Origin: Candidatus Termititenax sp.
GTDB lineage: Bacteria; Margulisbacteria; Riflemargulisbacteria; GWF2-35-9; DYQY01
DNA length: 62,415 nucleotides
Assembly: GCA_020719045.1 (NCBI GenBank)
Contig: DYQY01000009.1
Span: 1-62,415 of the forward strand
Direction of reading: 5' to 3'
In this document: positions 1-9,105 of the stretch, one piece after another
Layout of the letters: each line of letters begins with the position of its first letter
Numbering within the stretch: the first letter of the stretch is position 1
Program-made: the position numbers and the translations under genes
The notes under the pieces: generated by a model
Seen by the model: the letters and a program-made list of their open reading frames with translations, nothing else
The model's database searches: none
What the model was told of the DNA's origin: nothing

Positions 1-616
1 AAACCAGGATACCAAGCAACGAAGAAAACAGCATTAGATTAAGAATCTGATTATGTGCCAAAGTTAATCCTAAAACAAAAAACACAAAATAATCTCCAGA
101 ACCCATTGCCTGCTTCTTCACAATTAACTGCACGATATAGGAAACACAAGCCAATAAAACAACCACCACTAGTCCAGAAACTAATCCACTTACAAAATTA
201 CCACCTAAAAAGGAATAAACACCCGCACAGCCAACCATAAAATATAAAAATGGGTCATAAACAGTATAGTTGGTTGCATCAGTCAAAACATTTAGGAAAA
301 AACTTAAAAGAAATAAATATTGAACTAAAAGTAAAAGAGTTATTTGCCCATCTTTAAAAAAATAATAGCTTCCAACACCAACAAATAATTCAACAACTAC
401 ATATTTAAAGGGAATTTTTCTTTCACAGTTTCTACATTTTCCTCTTAAAATAAACCAGCTAACTATTGGGATAAGGTCATACCAAGCAATCCTTGTTCCA
501 CAATCCGAACAAACCGAACGACTTGAAAATAATTTCTTCTCAGCTACTGCTCTATGGGCAAGGCCGTTCAAAAAACTCCCAAGACATATTCCAATAATCA
601 ACCACCAAAAACTCAT
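1..616 (-). CDS. Prepilin peptidase (type IV leader peptidase), C-terminus cut off by the window edge
   Basis: I read this by reverse-translating from an ATG at 614-616; the frame stays open to the left edge (205 residues seen), so the C-terminus is missing. A helix (about residues 3-20) is followed by two CxxC pairs (C36/C39 and C61/C64), the zinc-binding insert of bifunctional prepilin peptidases. Several hydrophobic segments follow. The two catalytic aspartates of the A24 aspartic peptidase family are in place: D113 in an LTDA context and D171 in the GSGD motif. The enzyme cleaves and usually N-methylates type IV pilin or pseudopilin leaders at the inner membrane. No pilin genes are in view. 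It is divergent from the gene at 742. Confidence 0.9.
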   Translation of the reverse strand, partial: MSFWWLIIGICLGSFLNGLAHRAVAEKKLFSSRSVCSDCGTRIAWYDLIPIVSWFILRGKCRNCERKIPFKYVVVELFVGVGSYYFFKDGQITLLLLVQYLFLLSFFLNVLTDATNYTVYDPFLYFMVGCAGVYSFLGGNFVSGLVSGLVVVVLLACVSYIVQLIVKKQAMGSGDYFVFFVLGLTLAHNQILNLMLFSSLLGILV

Positions 617-741
617 GTCCTAATTGTAATGCCTATTCTCTCCTGAGAAAAGGTGAATAAACCAAATATCTTTGATACAATAAAAACATACATTATTAAC
701 GTTATATAGTTTATAGCCATAAGAGCCAAAGGAGATTAATT

Positions 742-1161
742 ATGAGTGATGCAAGCAAAATAGATTCCAAAAGCTTTATTCAAAAAATTGAAGCTAAAAA
801 ACAAATAGAAGCACAGAAGGATATTGAGGACACTATAAATAAACTTCAAGGACAAATGCTTTCACCAATTCAAGCAAAACTTGAACTAGCAAAACTAAAT
901 AGCCTTGCGCAGGACGTTAAAATAAGCCCTGACTTAAAAAACAAAATTAATGATGCTCTAAATGAAATAGAGAAAAAAATGCCTGAAGTAAAAGAGCTAT
1001 TAGACAAAGAACTACTTAATCAACTTGAGGAAACTGAAGCTTTTACTGGGGAAGGTCTTTCTTCAATTTGGAAAAGTACTAGCCCTATGGATTTTTCAAA
1101 ACAAGAAGAGTTTGATCCTTATAAAGTTGATGGCAACTCAACTTTAAGCACTTATCTTTAA
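742..1161 (+). CDS. Hypothetical charged, helical protein
   Basis: I do not recognise this 139-residue protein. It is rich in Lys, Glu and Gln, has no signal peptide or membrane segment, and residues 10-95 look largely helical, possibly coiled coil. The C-terminal 40 residues are more polar and probably disordered. The ATG has a strong ribosome binding site (AAAGGAG at 728-734), which makes the gene credible. It is one of few plus-strand genes here and converges on the next gene with only five bases between the stop codons. A cytosolic structural or regulatory role is possible, but nothing in the sequence shows it. Confidence 0.6.
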   Translation: MSDASKIDSKSFIQKIEAKKQIEAQKDIEDTINKLQGQMLSPIQAKLELAKLNSLAQDVKISPDLKNKINDALNEIEKKMPEVKELLDKELLNQLEETEAFTGEGLSSIWKSTSPMDFSKQEEFDPYKVDGNSTLSTYL

Positions 1162-1166
1162 GAATA

Positions 1167-2687
1167 TTAAGCCTCTAAATCGTTTAGCTGGATTACTAGG
1201 GCAACCTCTTCTTTACCTATACCTAAAACCTTAGCAATAAGCTCGATATCCATTTCCAGTTGTTGCATCTTTATAATTCTTTCATTCTTATTATAGCTTT
1301 TATTATTCAAAATATTTTGGACACTATCTCTTAACTCTTTGTCTAGCTGACTTAAAATCTTAAATAGCTCTGCCATTCCCAAGCCTGATAAGTTAGACTG
1401 GTTTGGATTATTAATAGCTGTTTCTGCTTCTGTAACTGGGCTTCCGCCATCAAGTTCTTCAGCTAATTTCTCAGCGTCTGTTTTCTCTTGATTTGCTTCC
1501 TCCGTTGGTTGCACCACATCATATGCTAAATCCATTAAATCTTCAGTGGCTATTACCTCGCTAGCAGGTTCTCCTATTAGTGCTTCTTCAAGAGTATCTG
1601 CAAGGCTTGTTTCAGCATCAGCACCCATCATTAGTTCATCTAATTCGCTCTGCCCACCAAACTTCATGTCTATTTTAGTCTCAACTTCTGGAACAATATC
1701 TACATCCGTAATATCTGGCAATAAATCAGAAAGATCACCATCGTCTTCTTCTACAATTTCTTCTACAACAGGGTCTGGCTCAAGCTCAAGCTTAAACTCT
1801 GTCGCTGGTTCTGTAACTGGTTCGACTTTAGCTTCCTTTTTATCTGCGACATTTTTAATTGTTTTATCTGCGACATCTTTTGATACATCTGTTAATTCTT
1901 TAATTAACGAGCTTACAGAATTCTCAAGCTCTTCTAATCTACCTGTCTTTTCAATATCCTCATAATTGCCAAGTTGCTTTAAAGCTTTTCTAAGCATAAA
2001 AAATAAATAAATTGATATCCCAATGTTCAGCATAACAAAAACTAATACCCAACTAATACCAGACTTCTTGCCCATAGGCTTAACTAGTTTTGTCTCTACT
2101 TTAGACATTCTTTCTTCAATATCATTAAGAAATAAATCCCTTACAAACCCTGCATCTTTGGTTGATACAACTTGCTCAGTAGCCACTACAGCTTGAACCG
2201 GCACTGGAGCTGGAACTGGCTCTACCTTCTCTATGGGCTTAACAGTTGCACTGGTCGTTACCTGCAACTCTACCACTGGAGCTTTCTTTGGCATCATAGC
2301 TAATTTAATATTTCCAATCCACCCAGCCATTACTCTTTCAACTGTAGTATTACGTTGTTTTATATCATTTCCATAAACTGAAAATAAGTTTCTTCCCTCT
2401 ATTGATGCTGTATAAATCTTTTCTGGATATGATAGTTTAATTTTGTTAAGGTCAGCATATGTTTGAATATATTCGTTTAATCTATAAGCCGTCATCTGTG
2501 CTCTTGAATACTCTGTAACAAACGGACCTGGTGAATAAAAGTTTATAACTACTTTATCTTTATAGAGCACCTGTCCAATAACTTGGTTTGCTGTAGTGTA
2601 TTCTCTTCCAACAAAGTCAAAGTTTGCATAAGTAAATGCGAACAATAATCCTATTATTAAAAATCTAAAGTTTATTAACCTAACCAT
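1167..2687 (-). CDS. Membrane-anchored protein with exported N-domain and long acidic cytoplasmic tail
   Basis: 506 residues. A signal-like hydrophobic stretch (7-20) leads into a compact domain (about 35-130). Its pattern (a YKDKVVINF-like strand, a helix starting near a SRAQ motif, then a GNDIK strand-turn and a final WIGNIKLAM helix) resembles the small domain found before the channel in some MscS-type proteins; this is a by-eye resemblance. A Pro/Val-rich linker (140-172), one transmembrane helix (211-232) and a very acidic, low-complexity tail (280-420) follow. The last 75 residues look helical. It overlaps the upstream gene by 13 bases, so the two are probably co-transcribed. The function is unknown. 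Membrane topology is inferred: N-domain outside, acidic tail inside. Confidence 0.65.
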   Translation of the reverse strand: MVRLINFRFLIIGLLFAFTYANFDFVGREYTTANQVIGQVLYKDKVVINFYSPGPFVTEYSRAQMTAYRLNEYIQTYADLNKIKLSYPEKIYTASIEGRNLFSVYGNDIKQRNTTVERVMAGWIGNIKLAMMPKKAPVVELQVTTSATVKPIEKVEPVPAPVPVQAVVATEQVVSTKDAGFVRDLFLNDIEERMSKVETKLVKPMGKKSGISWVLVFVMLNIGISIYLFFMLRKALKQLGNYEDIEKTGRLEELENSVSSLIKELTDVSKDVADKTIKNVADKKEAKVEPVTEPATEFKLELEPDPVVEEIVEEDDGDLSDLLPDITDVDIVPEVETKIDMKFGGQSELDELMMGADAETSLADTLEEALIGEPASEVIATEDLMDLAYDVVQPTEEANQEKTDAEKLAEELDGGSPVTEAETAINNPNQSNLSGLGMAELFKILSQLDKELRDSVQNILNNKSYNKNERIIKMQQLEMDIELIAKVLGIGKEEVALVIQLNDLEA

Positions 2688-3004
2688 TCCCCAACCTTCC
2701 CTAAATCAGGATCATCATATTCTACGTAAGAGTAATCAGACTCCTGTACGGTTTCTGCCTCTTTCTGTTCGCGCTTCTTATTCAAATTCTCTTGAGCTGT
2801 TGACTCCTCATTCTGAGAATCAATCTCAACTAAGCCCTTATCCTCAACTGCTGCCGCCTGATTCTTCTTTAAGTCATGCTCATCCTGCATAACTGCCGCC
2901 AGTTGTTGCTGCTGTATTTTTAAAAAATCCTCTCCCGCAACCTTCGAAACATCCGAGCGTTGCTGAGCAAGAAGAGAAAAATCAATAGGAGCTAATCCAG
3001 CCAT
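2675..3004 (-). CDS. Hypothetical small Gln/Glu-rich protein
   Basis: An unrecognised 109-residue protein with no signal peptide or membrane helix. Residues 25-90 are rich in Gln, Glu, Lys and Ala and probably helical. The C-terminus is acidic and aromatic (SDYSYVEYDD, then EWLG). The ATG is preceded by AGAGGTAAAGC, a fair ribosome binding site. Its 3' end overlaps the start of the membrane protein gene by 13 bases, which suggests translational coupling and a shared role. A TATAAT hexamer on the minus strand about 45 bases upstream could be the -10 of a promoter for the pair, but no good -35 is visible. Confidence 0.55.
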   Translation of the reverse strand: MAGLAPIDFSLLAQQRSDVSKVAGEDFLKIQQQQLAAVMQDEHDLKKNQAAAVEDKGLVEIDSQNEESTAQENLNKKREQKEAETVQESDYSYVEYDDPDLGKVGEWLG

Positions 3005-3074
3005 TGCTTTACCTCTTTAAGAAATACTAATAAATTAACATAACTTACCCACATTATACTAGTATTTTAAAGAT

Positions 3075-4238
3075 TTAGATAAAAAGCTTTTTAATCTTTT
3101 CTTTAATATTATTATACTTCTTGGATATCTCTGTCTTTTCTCCTCTAATGTTAGAAAGATACTCGAGAATCATTTTCTCCTCAGTTGAAAGGTCTGTCGG
3201 CACATTAACAATAATTGCTACATAAAGATCACCTTGTCCTGTTCTACCAAGATGTGGCATTCCCTTTCCTTTTAAACGAAACGAGGTCCCTGGTTGTGTA
3301 CCTTCTGGGATCTTCAGCTCAACGTCACCAAACAAAGTCTTTACAATTACGTTTGCACCAAGTGCTGCTTGAGAGTAACTTATCTTTTGCTTCATATACA
3401 AATCATCCTCTTCTCTTTCAAAAACAGGATGGTCTTTTACATTGATATATACAAACAAGTCACCATTTGTTCCATTACGCTGACCGATATTACCTTCGCC
3501 AGACAATCTTAGCTTAGAACCTGATCTAATCCCTGCAGGAACCTTAACGCTAATATCTTTACTCTTTACTGCACGACCAGAACCACTGCAATCAGTACAT
3601 GGAGAACTCACTACCTTACCTTCCCCATGACAGGTAGGACAAACAGATACAGTACTCATCATTCCCAAAAATGATTGTCTTGTTTGTCTGACTTCGCCTC
3701 TGCCACCACATGTATTACAAATCTGGGGATCTTTACCATCTTTAGAGCCTGATCCACCACATTTGGTACATTTTTCAAACCTTCTAACGCTTAATAATTT
3801 GTCGACACCTTTAGCTGCTTCTTCTAAGGTAATAGTAATGTCTACTCTTAAGTCCTCACCCTTAGACCTAACATTACCTCGACCAGCAGATGCACCTCTT
3901 GCGTTTCCAAAAATATCGCCAAACCCCTCAAACCCGAATCCTTCAAACATGTCGCCAAAATTATTAAAAATATCACCAAACCCATTAAATCCAGCACCTC
4001 CAGCACCACCGAAATCCATGCCATCTGCTGAACCAAATTGGTCATATTGTCTTTTTTTATTAGGATCACTTAAAATCTGATATGCTTCATTGATTTGCTT
4101 GAACTTATCATCCCTGTCTGCTCCTTTATAAACATCTGGGTGAAACTTTCTTGCTGCTTGTCGAAAGGCACTTTTAATTTCTGCCTCTGATGCATCTTTC
4201 TTTAAGCCAAGCGCCTCATAGTAATCCTTATTCGCCAT
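3075..4238 (-). CDS. dnaJ: Chaperone DnaJ (type I Hsp40)
   Basis: 387 residues, the normal length for the family. It has a J domain with the HPD triad at 33-35, a Gly/Phe-rich linker (about 75-120), four CxxCxGxG zinc-binding repeats (CTKCGGSG, CNTCGGRG, CPTCHGEG, CTDCSGSG) and two C-terminal beta-barrel domains. DnaJ stimulates DnaK ATPase and delivers unfolded clients in the cytosol. The ATG has a good ribosome binding site (GGAGATAAGTAA before it). It is the last gene of the hrcA-grpE-dnaK-dnaJ operon and is separated from dnaK by an 84-base gap that holds a palindromic repeat. Confidence 0.98.
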   Translation of the reverse strand: MANKDYYEALGLKKDASEAEIKSAFRQAARKFHPDVYKGADRDDKFKQINEAYQILSDPNKKRQYDQFGSADGMDFGGAGGAGFNGFGDIFNNFGDMFEGFGFEGFGDIFGNARGASAGRGNVRSKGEDLRVDITITLEEAAKGVDKLLSVRRFEKCTKCGGSGSKDGKDPQICNTCGGRGEVRQTRQSFLGMMSTVSVCPTCHGEGKVVSSPCTDCSGSGRAVKSKDISVKVPAGIRSGSKLRLSGEGNIGQRNGTNGDLFVYINVKDHPVFEREEDDLYMKQKISYSQAALGANVIVKTLFGDVELKIPEGTQPGTSFRLKGKGMPHLGRTGQGDLYVAIIVNVPTDLSTEEKMILEYLSNIRGEKTEISKKYNNIKEKIKKLFI

Positions 4239-4258
4239 TTACTTATCTCCTTTATGTA

Positions 4259-4309
4259 TCATTCCGAGCGTTTGCTGAGTGATATATTTCTCGGCTTCGC
4301 TCGAAATGA
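4259..4309. repeat. REP-like imperfect palindrome between dnaK and dnaJ
   Basis: The arms TCATTCCGAGCG (4259-4270) and CGCTCGAAATGA (4298-4309) pair over 12 positions with one mismatch. The inner arms GCTGAG and CTCGGC (4274-4279, 4290-4295) extend the fold. The wording resembles the dispersed 'GTCATTGCGAGCGAAGC' type of intergenic repeat seen in many bacterial genomes. It lies inside a co-transcribed gap, so it would be present in the mRNA and could affect dnaJ dosage or mRNA stability. No U-run follows, so a terminator is unlikely. Confidence 0.6.
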
Positions 4310-4322
4310 CAATTACTTTAAA

Positions 4323-6221
4323 CTATTTTTCTTCAAACTCTGCGTCTACAACATTTCCGTCATCTTCTTTCTTTGCCTGTTCTGGCTCTTGTGATTGTTC
4401 TGCTCCAGCTTCTGCTGATTGTGCTTGTTGATACATCTGTGTGCTTACTTCATAAACAGCTTGCTGTAATGCTTCTGTTTTTTGTTTAATCACTTCAGTC
4501 TCGCTACCATTTAGGGCTTCCTCAACTTCTTTTGCTGCGCTCTCAATCTTCTCTTTTAGCTCAGCATTAATCTGGTCTTTTGCATCTGTTAATACTTTCT
4601 TAGCCTGATGAACTAAACTGTCTGCAGAATTTCTTACTTCGATTTCTTCCATCTTTTTCTTGTCTTCTTCTGCATGCTCTTCAGCTTCTCTTTGCATCTT
4701 AGCAATCTCATCTTTGCTTAAACCTGATGAATTAGTAATAGTAATCTTTTGTTGCTTCCCAGTACCTTTATCAACTGCTTTAACATTAACAATACCGTTT
4801 GCATCAATATCAAAAGTTACTTCTATTTGAGGAATTCCTCTTGGTGCAGGTGGTATGCCATCTAAATGGAATCTTCCAAGTGTCCTGTTGTCTTTAGCCA
4901 TTGGTCTTTCACCTTGAAGCACGTGAACTTCAACGCTTGGCTGACTGTCAGCTGCTGTACTAAATACTTGGCTCTTAGAAACTGGGATAGTTGTATTCTT
5001 CTCAATAACTTTAGTAAATACAGAACCCATTGTCTCAATACCTAAAGAAAGTGGTGTTACATCTAGTAATACGATATCCTTAACGTCACCAGAAAGTACT
5101 CCTCCTTGAATTGAAGCACCTAATGCTACACATTCGTCTGGATTAACACCTTTATTTGGCTCCATTCCAAAAAACTCTTTAACCTTTTCTTGAATCTTTG
5201 GAATACGGGTTGTTCCGCCAACTAGAATAACTTCATTAATATCCTTATTGGAAACACCAGCATCCTTCATAGCTGTTCTGCATGGAGTAATACTTCTTTC
5301 GACGTAACTCTCAATCATCTGTTCAAACTTGGACCTAGTTAAAGCAATATTCAAATGCTTTGGCCCAGTTTGGTCTGCTGTAATAAATGGTAGATTAATA
5401 TCCGTAGAGTTAGTAGAAGAAAGTTCTATCTTCGCTTTTTCTGCTGCTTCCTTTAATCTCTGCACTGCCATCGTATCCTTAGATAGGTCAACGCCATTGT
5501 CTTTTTTGAATTCAGCTACTAACCATTCCATGATGGTTTGGTCAATGTTGTCTCCACCTAAGTGAGTATCACCGTTTGTAGATAATACTTCAAATACTCC
5601 GTCACCTAATTCAAGGATAGAAATATCAAAAGTTCCTCCACCGAAGTCATAAACAGCAATTTTCTGACTAGCTTTACCTTTATCTAGACCATACGCAAGC
5701 GCTGCTGCTGTTGGCTCATTAATGATTCTTAAAACTTCAAGACCAGCGATTGTTCCAGCATCTTTAGTTGCCTGTCTCTGACTATCATTAAAATAAGCAG
5801 GTACAGTAATAACAGCTTGTGTTACTTCTTCACCTAAATATGCTTCTGCGTCTGTCTTACATTTCTTTAAAATCATAGCTGAGATTTCTGGAGGACTATA
5901 ATGCTTACCACCAATATCAATACCAGCATCACCGTTCTTACCAGCTGTTACCTTGTATGGCACCATCTTCTCTTCTTCTCTAACCTCAGCCTCTTTTCTG
6001 CCCATAAACCTCTTAATAGAAAATACTGTGTTGTAAGGATTCGTTACCGCTTGTCTCTTAGCAACTTGACCAACTAAACGTTCACCGTCTTTAGCGAACG
6101 CAACTATTGATGGAGTTGTTCTTCCTCCCTCAGCGTTGTTAATAACAACTGGCTTGTCTCCTTCCATAACTGCAAAACATGAATTTGTTGTTCCTAAGTC
6201 TATTCCTATAATCTTTCCCAT
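4323..6221 (-). CDS. dnaK: Chaperone DnaK (Hsp70)
   Basis: 632 residues, full length. The N-terminus begins with the [16 protein letters not shown] phosphate-binding signature, followed by the [12 protein letters not shown] and [13 protein letters not shown] Hsp70 signatures. A substrate-binding domain follows, then a helical lid and a tail rich in Gln/Glu that ends in an acidic EFEEK. It is an ATP-dependent chaperone working with DnaJ and GrpE. The ATG is preceded by AGGAG at good spacing. Encoded between grpE and dnaJ; expression should follow the CIRCE-controlled promoter ahead of hrcA. Confidence 0.99.
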   Translation of the reverse strand: MGKIIGIDLGTTNSCFAVMEGDKPVVINNAEGGRTTPSIVAFAKDGERLVGQVAKRQAVTNPYNTVFSIKRFMGRKEAEVREEEKMVPYKVTAGKNGDAGIDIGGKHYSPPEISAMILKKCKTDAEAYLGEEVTQAVITVPAYFNDSQRQATKDAGTIAGLEVLRIINEPTAAALAYGLDKGKASQKIAVYDFGGGTFDISILELGDGVFEVLSTNGDTHLGGDNIDQTIMEWLVAEFKKDNGVDLSKDTMAVQRLKEAAEKAKIELSSTNSTDINLPFITADQTGPKHLNIALTRSKFEQMIESYVERSITPCRTAMKDAGVSNKDINEVILVGGTTRIPKIQEKVKEFFGMEPNKGVNPDECVALGASIQGGVLSGDVKDIVLLDVTPLSLGIETMGSVFTKVIEKNTTIPVSKSQVFSTAADSQPSVEVHVLQGERPMAKDNRTLGRFHLDGIPPAPRGIPQIEVTFDIDANGIVNVKAVDKGTGKQQKITITNSSGLSKDEIAKMQREAEEHAEEDKKKMEEIEVRNSADSLVHQAKKVLTDAKDQINAELKEKIESAAKEVEEALNGSETEVIKQKTEALQQAVYEVSTQMYQQAQSAEAGAEQSQEPEQAKKEDDGNVVDAEFEEK

Positions 6222-6240
6222 TTTCTTTTCTCCTTCCTAT

Positions 6241-6855
6241 TTACTCTGCTACTACAACCATTGCTGGTCTTAGTAGTCTATCGTGCAACTTGTATCCTTT
6301 TTGATACTCTTTTGTAACTTTTCCGCTCTCTACATCTTGCGAAGCTTCCTGAGATATTGCTTGATGAATATTTGGATCAAATGTTTCACCAATTGCTGAT
6401 ATTTCTACCACGCCGTTTTTGCTTAACAAATCCTGAAACTGCTTAAAAATAAGCGTAAATCCCTCAAAAGCTTTTAGCTGCTCCTCCGGAATATTGTTTG
6501 GATGCAAAGCCATATTAAGACTATCCATAATCGGAATCAATTGCTTAATAAACTTCTCCAAAGAGTATTTTATAAAATCCTCTTTATCTTTTTCCATTCT
6601 CCTTCTAAAGTTTTCAAACTCTGCTCTCTTTTTCAAGAACTCATTTTGCAAATCTTTATTAGCATTCTCCAGCTCAGCTATCTTATTTTGCATTTCCTCA
6701 ACTATTTTCTTTGCTTTAAGTTTCGTTGATTTATCATGCTTATCACCTTTGGAATGTTTATCATCACCAGCTAGCCTACTATCAACATCTACAAATACTT
6801 TCTCAACCTCTTGCTCAGATTCCTGCTCCATACTTTCTTGACCCTCATCGACCAA
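6241..6855 (-). CDS. grpE: Nucleotide exchange factor GrpE
   Basis: About 204 residues. A charged N-terminal tail and a long coiled-coil helix (roughly 50-110) precede the C-terminal beta domain, which carries typical GrpE sequence (PNIHQAIS, KVTKEYQKGYKLHDRLLRPAMVVV split across the domain). It releases ADP from DnaK. Start choice: an in-frame GTG at 6862-6864 lies directly against the AGGAGG at 6864-6869. The TTG at 6853-6855 sits eight bases from it, the right spacing, so I prefer TTG. An ATG at residue 12 of the longest frame is a third option. It lies 15 to 24 bases after hrcA, in the same operon. Confidence 0.93.
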   Translation of the reverse strand: MVDEGQESMEQESEQEVEKVFVDVDSRLAGDDKHSKGDKHDKSTKLKAKKIVEEMQNKIAELENANKDLQNEFLKKRAEFENFRRRMEKDKEDFIKYSLEKFIKQLIPIMDSLNMALHPNNIPEEQLKAFEGFTLIFKQFQDLLSKNGVVEISAIGETFDPNIHQAISQEASQDVESGKVTKEYQKGYKLHDRLLRPAMVVVAE

Positions 6856-6879
6856 ACTCTTCACCTCCTCTGATTATTT

Positions 6880-7935
6880 TTAAATTAATATTTTCTTCAC
6901 CTTATCATCCAGGCTCTTTATTACATTCTTTAATTGTGCAAAAACTTTGCCATACTTCATTCTTGTTGGTCCTATTACTCCTATTCCAACAATATCCTTG
7001 TCACCAATAGCTACTTTTCCTGCAATAAATGAGGTATCCTCCAGTCCACTAGTTACATTTTCTTTGCCTATCAGAGCCTTAATGTCGCCATTACTTTCCA
7101 GTAAAGTATCAGAAAAAAGCTTAACTATTTTCGCCTCATCCTCTAGTACAGAATGTACATTCTTTAAAGCATCTATCTTTTGAAACTCAGGCTGGGAAAA
7201 GAGCTTATTACTTGTCTTGCTAATTACCTTATTATCACTCAGCAACGCTTTTCCTCGCTCAAAAACCTTGCTTATCTGTATAAGCACTTCATTATAGGAA
7301 GAAAACCTGGCAGAAAGCTCGCCATAATTTTGGTTATACAGTTCTTCTAACGAAACAACTGGACAGTCGCCACAGATATTATTCAAGTACTCCGATATTT
7401 TGTTTAGTTCTAGCTGAGAAACTATGCTATTCGCCGGTAATTGCATTATTTCCTGATAGTAGTCTCCATAATTATCAAGCATGCTGATCATTATTTGATG
7501 GATATTTAATAACACTAACTGAACTAATTTGATTGTATTTTGCTTGAAGTTATCAGTCACAACAATAACTGGATACTCTGACAAATCAGACAATATACTA
7601 GCAGTGGTCAGTAGCAAATGATTAATATTGGAATATACTGAACTTACAGCTTCTTTTACGATTGCTTTCTCTTCCTCTGGAACCTCAGCACAAAACATTA
7701 ACTTATCAACATATAAACGATATCCCTTATCCGTGGGAACCCTCCCTGAAGATGTATGTAGATGCTGAACATACCCATCTTGCTCAAGCTTCATAAGGTC
7801 ATTACGAACAGTTGCACTGCTAACATCTATGCCTATATTTTCTACTAACTTACTGGAAGATACGGGCTGAGTCGTTTCAACATAGTCCTCAACCAATTTG
7901 CTCATTATTATGTCTTGTCTGTTTTGAGATTTCAT
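6880..7935 (-). CDS. hrcA: Heat-inducible transcription repressor HrcA
   Basis: 351 residues. An N-terminal winged helix (residues 1-70, with SSATVRNDLMKLEQDGYVQHLHTSSGRVPTD-type sequence; the HTSSGR and PTDKGYR words are family signatures) is followed by a GAF-like domain and dimerisation insert. The C-terminus carries the typical VGIGVIGPTRM-YGKV segment. HrcA binds CIRCE and represses the chaperone operon; GroEL normally keeps it active. First gene of hrcA-grpE-dnaK-dnaJ. The ATG has no clear ribosome binding site. The -10 hexamer lies seven bases upstream, so the mRNA may be leaderless. Confidence 0.97.
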   Translation of the reverse strand: MKSQNRQDIIMSKLVEDYVETTQPVSSSKLVENIGIDVSSATVRNDLMKLEQDGYVQHLHTSSGRVPTDKGYRLYVDKLMFCAEVPEEEKAIVKEAVSSVYSNINHLLLTTASILSDLSEYPVIVVTDNFKQNTIKLVQLVLLNIHQIMISMLDNYGDYYQEIMQLPANSIVSQLELNKISEYLNNICGDCPVVSLEELYNQNYGELSARFSSYNEVLIQISKVFERGKALLSDNKVISKTSNKLFSQPEFQKIDALKNVHSVLEDEAKIVKLFSDTLLESNGDIKALIGKENVTSGLEDTSFIAGKVAIGDKDIVGIGVIGPTRMKYGKVFAQLKNVIKSLDDKVKKILI

Positions 7936-7941
7936 AAGCCC

Positions 7942-7971
7942 ATTTTAGCACTCAAAATAAGGGACTGCCAA
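7942..7971 (-). promoter_or_regulatory. CIRCE operator overlapping the hrcA operon promoter
   Basis: TTAGCACTC (7945-7953), nine bases, then GACTGCCAA (7963-7971): the CIRCE layout TTAGCACTC-N9-GAGTGCTAA, with one arm perfect and the other 7 of 9. On the minus strand TTGGCA (7966-7971), 18 bases and TAAAAT (7942-7947) form a plausible vegetative promoter. Bound HrcA would therefore cover both the -35 and the -10. A second, overlapping inverted repeat (GGGACTG at 7961-7967, CAGTCCC at 7995-8001) lies at its edge; its role is unclear. Confidence 0.88.
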
Positions 7972-8013
7972 TTTATTACTTTCCAAAAAATGAACAGTCC
8001 CAAATATAAGTGT

Positions 8014-9105
8014 CTAAATATTAAACAAATTGATTAAGCCCTTAATCTTCTGATATCTGTCTTTCCATGAATTCTGATTTGCATAAAGTCTTCTCTCTTT
8101 TATATCAACTTTTATTTCACCGTTTTTTATCTCTCGAATTTTATTAACAAACTCGCTAATATTTTCAGCTATCTCAAAAACATCTGACAGCTCTCTAAAA
8201 CCTGAAACCGCAGTAGCAATTACTGGTTTATCTGTAAGCAAATATTCATACTGTTTGATTGGATTTAAGCTCTCGGTAAACTGATTGATTGCATGAGGCA
8301 CTATCAGGACATCTACACTATTGTAATACGACCAAATCTGACTATAAGGAACAGTGCCTAGTAGATGAATGTTTTTTTCGCTAATAAGTAGCTCCCTGCT
8401 CTTTTTGTCTAAGTAATCAGGACCAACAAACACAAAGGAATCTTCTTTAAATTCTCTTGCTAGCTCAACTATTAATGAAACATCCAATCTTTCCTGATGC
8501 AACGAGCCACTGTACATCAACACCAACCCCTTAAAGTTCAGTGCTACTTTTGTATTAGTCTTCTCTTCAATATCCACACCATTTTTTACTAAGTGTAGGT
8601 TGCTTTTATAGGATGTCTTGGCTTTATAAAGTACCTCTGAACAAACAATAACAACATCTGACAGCTCACAGAGTTCTTTATCCCCAGAAATTACTCTCTC
8701 CTTTAACCACCTAGGCAAAGGAAGCATTGTCCAATCATCTGTAATATCATAAACACTTGTATTATATTTAATGTGCTTCAGAACAAATGACAGCAAATGG
8801 TCGTTGTTCCATATGACATCTGTTTTGTCTAATTTTCTTAGTTTAATCTGCAAAAGGTAGAATCGCCTGTTAATCCAACGGAAAAACGAAAATTGCTCAG
8901 GTACAAGCTTGTACATAGGAACTATTCTGATGCCCTGATACCAGTCTTGCTTATTAATCCTGAACAACAATTTAAATACAGAAATAACTGGTTGAATAAA
9001 AACAACTTCATAGTCTGAAGACATTTCCCTTGCAAAGAATTGGTTTCTTCGCCAAACCTCATCCCATGGTTCTAAGGAAAAAAATAACAACCTACTTTTT
9101 GTCAT
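8014..9105 (-). CDS. Glycosyltransferase, TuaH-like GT4-type fold
   Basis: 363 residues with a GT-B glycosyltransferase layout. The N-terminus (LFFSLEPWDEVWRRNQFF) resembles teichuronic-acid-type TuaH transferases, and the C-terminal half has the nucleotide-sugar binding region (GLVLMYSGSLHQERLD, then NPIKQYEYLLTDKPVIAT). The E/K of the usual catalytic region is present in the NPIKQYEYL stretch. It should add one sugar to the surface polysaccharide on the cytoplasmic face. The ATG overlaps the upstream gene stop by four bases (ATGA). Last gene of the polysaccharide operon. Substrate cannot be told from sequence. Confidence 0.8.
   Translation of the reverse strand: MTKSRLLFFSLEPWDEVWRRNQFFAREMSSDYEVVFIQPVISVFKLLFRINKQDWYQGIRIVPMYKLVPEQFSFFRWINRRFYLLQIKLRKLDKTDVIWNNDHLLSFVLKHIKYNTSVYDITDDWTMLPLPRWLKERVISGDKELCELSDVVIVCSEVLYKAKTSYKSNLHLVKNGVDIEEKTNTKVALNFKGLVLMYSGSLHQERLDVSLIVELAREFKEDSFVFVGPDYLDKKSRELLISEKNIHLLGTVPYSQIWSYYNSVDVLIVPHAINQFTESLNPIKQYEYLLTDKPVIATAVSGFRELSDVFEIAENISEFVNKIREIKNGEIKVDIKERRLYANQNSWKDRYQKIKGLINLFNI

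Noticed and set aside
1546-1965. A 139-codon Ser/Thr-rich frame on the plus strand
   Set aside because: It is antisense to the acidic tail of the membrane protein; Glu/Asp-rich codons produce such Ser-rich mirror frames.
7961-8001. GGGACTG/CAGTCCC inverted repeat as terminator of the polysaccharide operon
   Set aside because: The loop is long and AT-rich and no U-run follows on the minus strand; it overlaps CIRCE, so its role is left open.
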